In this document: one piece after another, positions 43,698 to 57,269 of the stretch | How positions within the stretch are numbered: the first letter of the stretch is position 1 | Layout: every line of letters starts with the position of its first letter | Assembly (NCBI GenBank): GCA_034509735.1 | Contig: JACGWO010000011.1 | Coordinates: forward strand, 20,754,979 to 20,818,978 | Length of the DNA stretch: 64,000 nt | Source: Sesamum alatum | Taxonomy: Eukaryota > Streptophyta > Magnoliopsida > Lamiales > Pedaliaceae | Direction of reading: 5' to 3' | Position numbers and translations under genes: made by a program | The notes under the pieces: model-generated | Databases searched by the model: none | Told to the model about the DNA's origin: nothing | The model's input: the letters and a program-made list of their open reading frames with translations, nothing else

Positions 43698-46600
43698 TAT
43701 AGAAATAAATACTAGCAAGCGGACATACCCGATGTGTTTGCATAATCCAAATTCTAATAATATTTGTTAAAATTAAAAATAAAATAAATTACTAAAAATG
43801 ATAAAAATAAATAAATTAATTTTAAATACAAATTAATAAAGAATTATTGATATAACTACTTGATTAAAAAATGATTATTTATGGAAGAAGTAAATATAGT
43901 TGTGGCATTTAAGTTAATTCACATTTTATCTATTGGAAGTAGTTACTCTAAGATATCGAGCATTAATAAATAGTACTAGCAATCAGGCACACCCAATGAG
44001 TGTGTGGAATTACCATATAAATAAAAAGTAATACTTGAAATTAAAAAAAAAAAAAAAAGTATTAAACACAATAGGTTGTTTTTAATCATAATAATAGAAT
44101 CCAATAAGCAATTTTGTACTTACGGACGGAGACGACTCGATATGTGTGCGTATATACTTTGTGTCAAACTAATTAAAAAATTGAAGACAAAATAAATTAA
44201 TATAAATATGCATAAATACAAAATTATTGAGAGAGTTAACTTATTAAAAGAAATCATATCTTATGAATAAATAAATAAATTTAAGGGCACTTTTGTCAAT
44301 AAGAATTTTATCAACCAAGTTAGTCACTCGTTGTATGTGTGTAATTTAATTTTGTTATGTTTATTAATTAAATAAACAGCAGGAAAATTAAATGAATAAC
44401 TTATCGCAATTGATAAATTAAACTAAATTCGAATTTACATGCATGAGAAAAGTTAATTGATATAACTAAGTAATTAAAGAAATAGTTATTTATGAAAAAA
44501 AGAAAAAGAAAAGAAAAGTTCGGTTTCAGTGAGTGCATTACGGTCATTGAACATTTTATCCACAAAGGAGCTTTTTTAAGACCTTGAATCTTAATATGTA
44601 GTATTATCGAACGAAGCACACACCCGAGGTGTATATTTAATTTAAATTATTATTTATTTAATTAAATGAAATTTTAAAAAAAAGATACAATAATTAATTA
44701 ATCCAAACTAATAAAATGATTAATTTATACATAAACACCATGTGGTTCAAAAAATTATAATTAATATCCTTAACGTTTATTTCATCCAACAAATAGTCTA
44801 TTTCATTTATAAAATTCAGTGAATTTACTGATATTAACAAAAAAGTTGAATGAAAATATGTATTTACCACATTGACATATAACATGCTTATCGCAACTCC
44901 AATAAATCCTAACAAAATTATCCTTATACATTTTCACACACTAAAGCATGTGAGGAGACACAATTCATTCTTGTAATAGCAATTTGTTCACAAAAGATTT
45001 GTTTGACATGCAACAAATCTAATAAATCAATCGAAAATAACTATGACTTTTTATTCAATTTTTTTGTTGATGTCAGCAAATTATGTGAATACTAACAGAT
45101 AGATCTATTAGTTAGACAAAACAAACATCAGTTTAACTAGATATAATTTTTCAAACCACAATTTACGTGTAATTACACTAAATCTCAGGAGTGGGCAATT
45201 TAAATGTACATGAGTAGAAAATAATTGATGGAACAAATTGATCAAAAATTGAGATATATTACTAAAGAAATAATAAATATATTGTAGGATATTTTAGTAA
45301 ATCAATATTTTGACAACCAGAATTAATTACTTTAGGAGGTATATCCTTAATTAATAGCATCAATAAATGAGTAAATATATATAGTAATATATATGCGGCA
45401 TCACAAATAATTTGGTGTTACTACCCGAAATTGAGTGCCAATTTTTTGAATGTTAAAATATTAATCTAAATGATGTAGCACATATTTCTTAATTTATCGC
45501 AATCCTTACATGGGAGTACAAACCTAATTGAAATTTACTATTAAAATTTAATATTTACTGCGGGTAATTCCATTATTCCAATATGTTGTGTTGTGGTATC
45601 CACAAGATTCGAGAAAAAAACAAAGTATTTCTTCAATATTTGAGTAAATTATGCTAAATATTTTGAACTAAATTAACTATATATTCGATAATTTATGCTA
45701 AATATTTTGAACTACATTAACTAAGCCTCTTCGTCTTCGTTCTTCTCAGTCTCTCTTTTAGTACATTTTTTCAGAGGTTAGATGGCAATAATTTAAATGT
45801 TTTCAATCTTTAATCTTTAAATCAATCAACGATAAATATCAATTTTTATTCAGATCTTTTATAAATATCACCAAGAGACCTATTTGTTAGAAGAAAATAA
45901 AAAATACTAAATATAATTTTTCAAATCAATCTCCAGTTGTTCGACTAAACATTAAGAGAGGCCGGTGCAATATTCACAATCAACAATTGGAACTTGACCC
46001 AACAATAAAGATCAGAAGTCTATTCTCCTTTACTTCTCCAGGAGATTGTTGCAACTTATACCATCTAAAGTGAAAGAAATCCATGAAATGCAGTGCAAAT
46101 TGACAAGCTATGTGAGTTATTATTTGATAAGCCAAACACATACACTAACTGATATTGAGTTGCACCAAGAAATTTCATCCACAGCACACCACAGGCTTTT
46201 CAGGTATGGGGAGCTATGAAACACAGACACAAGTCGATGTTTCTTGTCTCAGTTCAACGAATTTTTCAGGTATGGGGAGCTATATGAAACACAAACGCAA
46301 AGACCTCAACAACAGCAGGTTCCAAAGAACAATCTAAATCTAGAAACTACACAGCTGATTGACATCATAAATTGCGCCCAGTCTCCTGACATGCCAAGAA
46401 GTTCAACAATGAGAAATTCCGACACAAAATGCTCAGTTATGTGTAACAAACACTTTAATTCAGGACTCCAGTGGGAAGTCAAATGGAACTTAATCATAGA
46501 AACATGAAGCTGAATAAAAGATTTCTCAACTTCATTTTCAAAATTAACAACTCGATTATGCTCCACAATATGCAGTAAATATATCAAAATCCAAAAACAA

Positions 46601-46711
46601 CTGCAAAAACAGCTCAATCCATGACCTAGAAACACTATAGCATCATAGAAGAAACAGTAAATCCGGGTCTCAAATTCTTGTTCACCTACAGAAACTAGAG
46701 GTCCCTCCACT
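43698..46711. other. AT-rich intergenic DNA with Helitron-like 3' end relics
   Basis: ACTAGCAAGC at 43711 and ACTAGCAATC near 43978 are each followed by a GC-richer near-palindrome, like the inverted Helitron end at 39531. A similar piece without CTAG is near 44606. A repeat of TTTTCAGGTATGGGGAGCTA occurs near 46197 and 46264. No gene is supported. Confidence 0.45.
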
Positions 46712-47344
<633 letters not shown>

Positions 47345-47419
47345 GTCTGATTGATTTCTCCGAAACGGCGAGGATCTCTAGTTGCCGGGAGTCAAATTGG
47401 AGCTTCAGAGAAAACAGTT

Positions 47420-47436
47420 CTAGGGTTAGGGTTTCT
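47420..47436 (-). promoter_or_regulatory. Telo-box in eS30 promoter/5' UTR
   Basis: The minus strand reads AAACCCTAACCCTAG about 80-90 bp before the ATG. Telo-boxes coordinate translation-related genes in plants. Confidence 0.75.
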
Positions 47437-47953
47437 CAACTTCTTATAGGTTTCTTCATGGGCTTGTAGCTTGTATCTGGGCCTTTCAGCAAATAAATGT
47501 TTCTTGGATTAAGTGTTGCAACAGCTCAATTAGTTTGTTTTTAGGTAAGGCCCAATACAGCAATGAACTATCAATTATTTCTTTTAATTTATTTACATGC
47601 ATTTTAATTAGGGGTGTTTTATTATATGCATACATACATATATTTATATAATAATTATACAATAATTTTTTTTATTTATATATATATATATATATATTTT
47701 AACAGTTAATAATTTTTTAGCTCTCATCATCTTTCTCATAATGAGGTTTGATTTCCTGTAATGATACTCACTTTGTTCTTAAATTTTTACTTTTTCTTAG
47801 TGTTGGTTTAATTTCAATTAAAGATAATTTATTTTATTTTCTATTAATATTATATTTGGTTATAACTATAAATAACCTAAAAATACAAACACATATACTT
47901 CGATTAGAAAAGTGCTAAAAAACATGCATTATATAGATGTTTGGCAAGAATCA
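47437..47953. other. Intergenic DNA upstream of eS30
   Basis: AT-rich with (AT)n near 47675-47695. No gene. Confidence 0.4.
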
Positions 47954-47961
47954 CTAGAAAC

Positions 47962-49072
47962 TAAGCCTGTCAACGGGTCAAATTTGTCCAAATCCAGACT
48001 CATGTCTAGATCCTTTATTTTAAATTAAACACACACCTATTAAATTAAAATGATTGGGTATAGGTCGGATAATAGACCCACTTTGACCCGTTCTTACCCA
48101 TCCCTATCCCCATCCCCATCCCCAATTCATTTTCACTTCACGATCGCTCAATCTACTCTCTCATCTTCCTCACTCCCTCTCCTCCGCCGCTTCTTCATTT
48201 CCTCACTTCACACACTCTCTCTTTCTCTCTCCTCATGAGTGTGAATTCTCATCATAAATACACATCCACCCCACGCTTAGGCACACGGTTTCAGGTGCAA
48301 ACTCTTTGCCAACTCATCTTCTCTATCTCCACTGAAATTGTGTAGTTATCCCTATCAATCACATTCCCTCACCCTCAATTTCACACAGTAATTCCCACAT
48401 ATCAAGAAATGGATTAAGCCCTGAGGAGGTTTAGTGGTCCTCTCACTATCGACTCCGACACTCTCTTTTAGCCCGTCGTCGTCCCCAAGCAGTGCACCAC
48501 CAACAAGAGGTCAAGGACGACACCGCCGCAACCTCTAGTGGGGGAACCATGTGGTACGGTCGGTTTCGTTGCCGTCCCTCGAGCCTTTACGACGCTGAAA
48601 TAAGAGCCCACAGTCGAAAGAAAAGGCGGTAGCTGGGGACCTTCAACACGACGGAGGAGGCTGCTTGCGCTTACGATTGTGCAACTTGAGCCATGCGTGG
48701 TGTGAAAGTGAGGATCAACCTTCAAATTCATACCTATGTCACATGGTAGTCCTTCACAGTAATCTATTGATTCAATCTTGATATCTTGTATTACCTCTAC
48801 AACCCCAAATATTTTTTTTATTTTTTGCAAGTCTTTTAATGATGGCTCATAGAGAAATTAAGGAAAATTGTAATAGTGAAAAAAAGAAAAAAGAAAAAAA
48901 ATGAGTTTGGGTCGTACCCGACCCTAAATGTCGGGTTTGCATGGGTCTTTAGACCCATGGGTCTTGAGTGTGGGTTCAATAAATTGGATAGGGTCTGGGT
49001 AGAAATTCTTTTATTTGTGCCTTTTTTGGGTTTGGGCCTAGGTAGGGTAAGACCTATCCATTGACTGGTCTA
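47962..49072. mobile_element. hAT-like element carrying an ERF gene fragment
   Basis: The left end TAAGCCTGTCAA and right end TTGACTGGTCTA are imperfect inverted ends of the same type as those at 25679 and 32734. They are flanked by CTAGAAAC (47954-47961) and CTAGAAAT (49073-49080), an 8-bp duplication with one change. Subterminal GGGTC/GACCC words are abundant. Between them lie CT-rich UTR-like DNA and a decayed AP2/ERF reading frame. Confidence 0.75.
48409..48731 (+). pseudogene. AP2/ERF transcription factor pseudogene
   Basis: A plus-strand frame from about 48552 reads AEIRAHSRKKRR, then a TAG where W is expected, then LGTFNTTEEAACAYDCAT, a TGA, and AMRGVKVRIN. This is the AP2 DNA-binding domain order (YRGVR-like start, AEIR, WLGTF, AYD, RG...N). 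An upstream frame from ATG 48409 has TAA and TAG stops and is shifted relative to the domain. It is therefore a dead ERF-family copy. It lies wholly inside the hAT-like element. Confidence 0.85.
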
Positions 49073-49080
49073 CTAGAAAT

Positions 49081-49291
49081 CATCTCTAAGACTCCAAGGA
49101 TTTAGCATCAACGTGTAAAAACTCAATGGGAGAACCTATTGATTGACATCCATTGTTATTGTCGCCAATAACTAATTCTTGTACTTAGTATGGGTTTCGC
49201 TATATTTATAACATTGCGACAATAATAGAATATCTCTATCCACAAATGGAATGCCTAGAATACATATTTCAACATTTTCCGCGTTGTTCGA
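49081..49291. other. No gene seen
   Basis: Spacer between the hAT-like element and the plant-mobile-domain region; no LTR ends are recognised here. Confidence 0.4.
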
Positions 49292-51092
49292 TTAGTGTCC
49301 AAATGCACCTCGGCAGCTTCTACACAGAGCTCTCGCAGGTTCCAAAACCTTTCGCTTGGGAGGGGAAGTAGCCGGCTCATGAGGTTGATCTTGGGCGACT
49401 CCTTCACCACACTTCTTGCCTTTTGGAGAAGCTTGACTTGGGCCTAAGGTAGGTAACTTCGTCACGTTTTCTTCAAAGTAGCCACCGTGAACTCCAAGCC
49501 ACCACCTTTTGTACGCCTCTGATGAGAACTTCTTCATATTTGGGGGCATGGGAGGGAACAACATTTTTTTCATGGTCTTGGACAAAATGCACAAGCGCCA
49601 ATAACGGATTCTACCCTCTAAAGAGACTTTGCGAACGTCTTGTGAAAGAATCCCAGGTACTTCTTGGAAGAAACCAAATTGACAACTAAATCGATGAGGG
49701 CTACAGGGCTCAACAACGAAATTATCGCCTTGTCGCAGAGGAAGGTAGTTTGAATAGATGGCCATGAAATAGATTTATTCAGATTCTATGGCATGCCCGT
49801 CGTCTGTGAATGAAAAATCCTTGTCCCTCACAATTATGTTGCAAGTACAAAAGGTGAAGTCCCCTCTGTGTAGCCGTTTTTTCGCCTCTTGCGGATCGTA
49901 GTATTTTGCGCCTCCTTTGCCTGAAAAGAGCATCATCTTGGGCCCACGAATGCGTCTTGAAATAATAAGCTATTCAACTATAAACAAAATGAATCGGAAA
50001 TGGAGAGTGTACGCGAGTTGGCCTTAGGGAGTTGGAGATCTTATTCAAACCTCTGTAAATACTAGCCAAGACAGGATCTGCCAGACCAATCCTTCGACCG
50101 GCTGCCATAACACTCGCCACCTTGAAAACACTTGAGGATATTGAACCAACATCTTGAGTGGGAAGGACAAAGGTACAAAGCCAACATGCCAAATACGCCG
50201 CCAAGAATGTATCTTCCTTTGAACTCCCTTCAATACCAAGCCTCGAGAACAACGCCTCGTCCGCCGTGGACCACTTGCCATGTACCCCAAAGGTTCTGGA
50301 TGGATTATGGGTTGGCTGAGGATGAACGGCCTTCTTCTCTTTACGTGGAGGGGGCTCGCAGTATTTTGTCACCCTTCTAAGTCAAAACTTGACCCATTTA
50401 TCGACAGAAACTTGAGAGGATTGGCCATCGTTATTACTCTTTCGAAGCAAATGGTAGCCATGGAGTAGGAACTTGTAAGAATGAGGCACAAGTCTCCGCC
50501 CTGTCTCGTCAACCCCGTCAAGCTCTTTGGCACTTGGAACAACTTCATCATAAAGGAGTCCGCCCATATGAAGTCTGACAAGGGTATGCACGTCCCACAA
50601 CGAAATAGACAACTCTCCAAAGGACGTCAGAAGAGTGTTGGTAGATGGGAACCACGCTTCGCAAAACACCTTGACGATGTCGGGATTGCGGTCGTAGGTA
50701 AATAGTGAGGCGTATACAGCATTTTATACTTGAGCCGCGACTAGCCTGTCTTTGCACCGGCTAAGTACGTCTTCTGTCCACTCCCAAAATCCTTTGAGGA
50801 AGCGGAACTCGCCGGCAAAATGAACGTTGTCGCCCCACTTGGCTTTCCCTTCAATGATGCAGCGGCCCAACGTCGGTAGAAAGCTTGGTTCGTCAGAACA
50901 ACGGTGATGAGTCGCTTGTAGAGACCACACCTTGGAAGTCTTGTTCAATGAAACTTCTCGAGACCATTGTTCCGTGTGAAGTGGAGTTGTGAACCTCGGC
51001 CATTGCTTCGTATATCGACCAATGAGAGGAGTATGAGTCGCCAAAGTTGTTCCTTTCTCCAAGGGTTGAGTTTCACCGTCAAGAATGACCAA
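49292..51092 (-). pseudogene. Plant mobile domain (PMD, aminotransferase-like) ORF, broken
   Basis: The minus strand holds four main pieces in shifted frames: 51092-50724, 50669-50382, 50372-49974 and 49765-49292. Diagnostic phrases in order are CEAWFPSTNTLLTSFGELSI, the KYCEPPPRK region, LAAYLACWLCTFVLP, the FKVASVMAAGRRIGLADPVL stretch, and ASIYRGLNKIS. These match the plant mobile domain family found in transposons and a few domesticated plant genes. The C-terminal part has a charged SPKGKKCGEG tail. The gene is antisense to the LTR and purine tract at 52843-53760. Confidence 0.8.
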
Positions 51093-52858
51093 GTTTTGCT
51101 AACTGGAGGAGAAAGACTCGTCCTTGAAGTAAACGATGTTGAAAGCTATAGGAAGAAAGAATTTACTTGAGTTAGTAAACCAAAGAAACAAGGAAAGAAG
51201 CTACGGAATCCCAAATAAATTAACACGTCTGAATGAGCAAGATGATCATGCGTATATAGTTAAACCATTCTTTACGAGGGGGAAAAAAAAAAGGAAGCCC
51301 TTGTTTCTTGAAATAATCTCTATTCAAACAAATGGTGAAATTCATGAATTAAAGTGGTAAGTGGTAAGCATTGTTCAAATCTCACTTGATAATGCATTAA
51401 AGTGTCACAGTACACTAATATTTGTCACAGTACATATTTGTCATTCAATTATCATGCAGTTGATTTGTAAGCCACTTCTTCATATTAGTGTCACATTACA
51501 TACCCACGAAAGCAAAACAGAATTCTCAAGTCAAGATAGCCGCAACAGAATAGAGCAAAAAATAAAGAGAGTCTCAAGCATTGGAATTCAAGACACATGA
51601 ATTTAGTGTGCATCCTCAAAACTCATATTAAGTTGAAAACTCATGGGTCATGGCACTACAGAATATTGCGTCCGAATTTCGTCACAAGAAACTTCAATGC
51701 AGATTATGAGTTTTCCAAGGGACATGGCACAACTTCATGCTTTAATCTCAAAGAAGGTATATGACATGCAAGCAAAGCTTCATGCATTCGGACTTCTCAA
51801 ATACACTACAATGCATGGATAAATTTGTATATTGAAAGTGAAAGAAAAAAAAAAGAAAGAAGAAGACAAGCAAGACAAATTTAAGGAAATATTGTTGTCA
51901 AATAAACATCGAAAGTCTGAACAAACTACAAAAAAAAAAAAATCGAAATAACAAGTTAAGAAGCGTTACCGTAATGAGCCTAAATTCGGAGAAGAAAATA
52001 CGAGCCGAAAGCTTCTCGTGGACTGAAAGTTCTGAAAAAAAAGAAAAAATCACAGATGCATTACAACAAACACCTTGTGTGCATGACACAAAATTGAGAA
52101 GAAAAAAATATTTGGCTGTTAGAACATACCTCAAAAAACGCAGAAAATCATGACTTGGATCGTCATATTTTAGCTCCTTATATAGGTGTTTAATTGCAGT
52201 ATTTGGGTATAATTGTGATTCAAATTTTAATCCTAATTGAACTCAAATTCAAATGGCCTAAGTTTGATGGAATTAGAATATCAACTAGTTCAATTAATAC
52301 TCAAATTTTCGTCCAGTTCAAATACCCTCATGAGTCAGAAGCCGAGGTGAATCAGACTTCACATTTCGTGTGCTATTTCGTTTTTCGAGAATATTCTAAC
52401 AAAGCCAATCGCACTGTGAAGCCCATGATTTAGCCTGTAGCTCTTGTTTGCAATAGAAAAATACAAATACAAACAATTCGACATGGGCCTTGTTTTGCTA
52501 AAAAGGATTTATGATGCTTGCTAAAAAAAAAGCAATTACCAAAACGGAGAAAGCTTGTCACGAAATTTGCAAAGTGTCGCCCAAACACAATTCGCGGCCC
52601 ATTATATATATATATATATACATATACATGAAAAAGTGATGGATTTTCTCTTGGTGGATTATCTTGTGAAAAAATTAATCAATGCAACGTACAAGCGGCC
52701 TAAATTTCCAAGTCCACAAAAAATTCAAAACAAATGTTACTCAAAACAAATCCATAATTGTGGTGGCCTATTCAAAGTAAATCATATTTTCACGATTCAT
52801 TCACTTTGAAAATTACATTTTCAAGCATATGTTCGTGAATGAGTCTCGAGGGGGCATT
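51093..52858 (+). other. Internal, non-coding part of LTR element, ending in polypurine tract
   Basis: AT-rich with no supported ORF. The last bases, TCTCGAGGGGGCATT, are the same polypurine tract as in the gag-only element (18710-18725, other strand). Confidence 0.6.
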
Positions 52859-53760
52859 TGTAGACAAATAAATTTTACACCCAATCAAATGACGACAAGT
52901 GAAAAATATATATTATTTATTAATTATATTCTATTTTTCTATTTATATTTTGAAATTTACTAAATTAATTCTAAATATAAATAGTTAAATTAATTGATAT
53001 TTTAATATATATTTTGTCATCAAATCAACGGTCGACACGTGTCAAATTAAGGTGTTCCGGCCAATCAAATCAAGACAAATATTTCTCATATTATCTCTTA
53101 AAAAAATACAAAAAATAAAGAGATAATATTGAAATTGACCAATCATGTCTTCCCAAATATTTAATGTATTTATTTCTTTAAATTAAAATAAAGAGATAAT
53201 ACAAAATAAGTGTTCAAATTCCCCACAACTCTACCTCTTTGACAGCTATATAAAGGGGTCCTTGGAACTCATTCAAAACACACACACATACAATTGAAGA
53301 CACAAGCAAGAGAGCATTCAAGAAGTCTCGAGATCCTCTCAAGCACAAATCAAGAAAAATCCACGGCGTTCTAGGCAAGATTCAAGGCATTCGTCGCGGA
53401 AATCGTCCAAAGTCAACGTTATCAAGACAGAAGTCCACCTTGACGGAAGATTAAACTCTCAAATCCACCAAGAAATATCCCAAGTTCAAGTCAAATATCT
53501 CCAAGTTTATAGCATTTGATCCGGAAACAAGTCAACGACCCTTGAATTAACGTTATTCAAAGTCAAAGTCAACGTCAAAGGAGATCAAACATAGAGTTTC
53601 ACCTCCGAAGTTACTGAAGTCAAAGATCACGTTCTTGAAGAGAAGAATGAGAGGTCTCAACTAGAGATTTCGCACCCACAAATATTCAATTCAATCCAAG
53701 AAATTTATTTGTAATATTTTCTTGTTTCATTAAATTTAGGAACACGAAAATTTATTTACA
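52859..53760 (+). repeat. 3' LTR related to the gag-only element
   Basis: 902 bp from TGTAGACAAA to TTTATTTACA. Its second half (GCAAGAGAGCATTCAAGAAG, then CTCTCAAGCACAA, AAGGCATTCGTCGC) is clearly homologous to the minus-strand LTRs at 17868 and 20819. A TATA box CTATATAAAG is at 53246-53255. No 5' LTR is found on the left, so the element is 5'-truncated. Confidence 0.85.
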
Positions 53761-53885
53761 AGGACAATTATAACTCATACAATCATATAAATCAATTCAT
53801 TGACCTCGAAAGTAGACAATGATATCAATATTGTTTTGCTTCGTTATATCTTCATAACATAAATACGATTACACAATTAATAAAA

Positions 53886-54085
53886 GGGTAAATCATATTG
53901 ACATCCCCTGATGTTAGGTCCAAATACACAAACATCCCATGTCCTTTATAAAATTAAAAATACACTCCTTGAGGTTGTAGTTGTAATTATAAGTACACAA
54001 ACCCCCCAAACCTATAATTTCACAAAGGGCAAGGGTGTTTGTATAATTAAGGCTAATATCAAGGGGTGTCAATATAATTTACATT
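53886..54085. mobile_element. MITE with 9-bp duplication (MULE-type)
   Basis: Inverted ends GGGTAAATCATATTGACA and, reversed, AATGTAAATTATATTGACA. The perfect duplication TTAATAAAA is at 53877-53885 and 54086-54094. 200 bp. Confidence 0.8.
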
Positions 54086-54223
54086 TTAATAAAATTAAAC
54101 AAGTGATGATGTTCTCATGAAAACAACAACTACATAACTATATAAAATACAATCTAACTCAACCAAAAAGTTATAACTAGAGAACTATCAAACATTAAAC
54201 AAAAACATTTGATACATAGATAT

Positions 54224-57196
54224 TGTAACACCCAAAAGTAGGACCCCTACTTTAGGTCCTATTATCGGGACGCTACCTAACAAAAATTGTAACAATAATA
54301 AACCCACCCAAAATAATAATCCAACGGCCACCAGATCACATGACCTAAAACTTCAACCTCACTACACACCACCATGATCACTTTCCTAGGTTAGCTAGGC
54401 TGATCTGCTCATGATGTCACTTATATCTGGAGGAGGAAATTCAAATTACGTAAGCAATAGCTTAGTGAGGCCACAAGTGGGTGCACGTGAAACAAAATAC
54501 TGGTAATGGAAGAATCGATCAAAATATTTAAAGCATAACATATTGATTGACAATGAGAAAGATCAAGCCTGTGAAGACCATATCAGGCAATGACCGAATC
54601 ACATGATCACCACCTTATGTCTTTCAAAAGACCGTTTACTACCTTATCCTTCATGTAGGAGCGACCCCATGACCGCATTTAACTGGCCATGCCTAGGTAT
54701 ATGGCGGCGCCAATCACACACAGACAACCTCCAGCCTACATGTGAAAGGACACCTAAGTGGGAACTGAACGACGAAGCTTCAACTGGCAGCTCAATGCTA
54801 CACCAGCGTGCCCCGCGAACCGTCCAGCCCCGGGCCCATTGACTGCTTAGCAAGAACCACATAAACAAGTCTAGAAAACCAAACGAACAATCATATAGGA
54901 AATAGACCATTGAGAGACCACATGCATACTGAATATTACGACGAACTGAGCAATATCAAGATAAATGGGACCTCTTGGATACTCATATGGACTCTAGAGG
55001 TGGCTCCCAATGGAGTTCATAACGAGTTCCAGAAATCCACATGATCAAACATAATAATCACGTTGTAGCACTTAGCTCCATAGAGTTCCGAAGGCCCATT
55101 CAAATCCAAATAGATAACCAAATATCATATTCATTTCGTTTATCAATAAACAGTGTCAAGAAACATTTTACTCAAGTTCGTCGCAAGAAAGACCATTTTT
55201 GATACATATATATACCTCATGCACGATATACATATATTCCTCCAGCTTTGCAAATAGTAATGTAATTTTTAAATGGCACTCACCAAATCTGATCGAATAT
55301 TATGTTTATAGTCCTTGTGTGAGGTTGTCCTTTCTTCATTGTGTGACTATATTCCAATGAATATCTCCGAAACAATTCAAGCTACAAATGTCTCTTCCCA
55401 TGCGTCGTGCTATCACATGACAAGGGTGGCCTCATTTCCGTGATTGCTGAGCTCCGATAAATTAAAACACTCATAGGATACAATCTTGGCTAATACTATC
55501 ATAACCTTGTGAGGTGGCTTGGAAATAATTGACCTATATAGTTAAAACAAATCACATAAATGACTTTAGTTTGATATCTTCTCTTTCTAAATAATGGTAC
55601 CAACTTAATTGGACAAGTATTACAAATAAAATTCATTAGTATTTGTCTCAGTGCGTCGTTAAATAATCAGTCACACTAGTATCGTTTCAACTAGCTAAGT
55701 AATTACCAATATTTTATCAATTTGAAAAAAGTTAAACAACTAATCTTAATAAATGATCACCAATTTAATGTTATCATGTTAATTACAAACATATACTAAA
55801 TACGATGTCCAAACTTTTTCTTTTTAGTAAACTGACTAGCAAAAGGAAGTAGATTAATATAACCGGTAAATATTTTTTGTATCATTTATAATTATTACAT
55901 GACAATAAAATTAGCCAATAAAATTACAAGTGAGTTAAGTCCCCAATTGAATATTATATGTTTGACCAAAATTGATTAGTTAATTAATTACTAATTATTG
56001 AATGATAAGCTAATATTATTATCGACTTCAGCAGGATTAAATAGTTAACCCTTAAATCTAGTATAAATTTGATACTATGGTGACTATCAATAATGTACAT
56101 AAATGTTCCATCACATAAATTAATACATTTAACTAACATTAATATTTCTGATTATTTAGTCAATTTAGTAGTTTAGCTACAACTAACCTTAATTATAATT
56201 GATTAACTAAGAATTCAAAACTAACACATAATTCAATATTTATGAAAAGTAAAAAATTAATATAATTAACTAAAATTAATATTTATAATCAAATGGATTA
56301 AAAGTATAAACATTTCAATACATATATAATTAAATGGGTTAAAGATACTAACAGATTTAATTAGTGTATAAAACTAAATTGAAGTAAGTTAATTCGATTA
56401 ATTATTTATACTATACTTAACTAATGAGGATAAATAAACCATTTTAATTAATTAGCTACAACCCAATGAATTAATTCTCTATTAAATATATACTAAGATT
56501 CAAGATAAGTGTAGTTAATTAATTGCAATTAACTAATATAAGTATACTCAGCAATCAAATTATGATTCATTTAGAATATAATTAATCAATTAACTAAAAT
56601 ACTAGGGATTAACCAATTAACTAAAATAATTAAACAAATAACCATTCTAATTACGGAAGAGAATACCTGTGTGTTACCATTTTTGTTGAAGAGAGAAAGA
56701 AAGAGAAAAGTGCTATGTGTGATTGTATATGTGTGTATGGCCATCAATGCTTATAAAGCTTGCCTTTTATTTTTCTTTATTTTTTTTAATTTATCTTTTA
56801 TGTATATGTATGCATGTTGACACGTGCTGCCACCCCAATTTTTCATCTTTTTTTTTAATCAATTTGTATAATTTACAATTTAGTTCCTTAATTTTTGGAC
56901 TTATTTTAGTTAACCCCCAAAGAAAATTATGAAGTTTTGATTTAATCCCTTAAATTTTTTAATATATTTGAACTATACCCAATAATTTATTCCATAGTCA
57001 ATTTGAGATTTCCAATTCTTATTAATTAATTAATTAAGTATAATTTCTTTCTTTATCTCAAATTAACTCAATCAAACTCTTGTGAATAAATCTTAAACAA
57101 GAGATAGGTGAACAAGAATAAATCTCATAGGTGATAATAAAATAATTCGTTAAGGATGATATATAATATTTATTATCGTAAATATGGGATGTTACA
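54224..57196 (+). repeat. Large solo LTR (gypsy-type)
   Basis: It begins TGTAACACCC and ends GGGATGTTACA, flanked by GATAT (54219-54223) and AATAT (57197-57201). 2,973 bp with no polyprotein ORF on either side. A TATAAAG motif near 56751 may be its promoter. The size and TGTAACACCC start recall Tekay-type chromovirus LTRs, which is inference. Short ORFs inside are not supported. Confidence 0.65.
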
Positions 57197-57269
57197 AATA
57201 TATATATATATATATATGCGCATAGATGAAAGTACTTACAACAAAGAAAGGAAATGAAGCAGAAGACAG

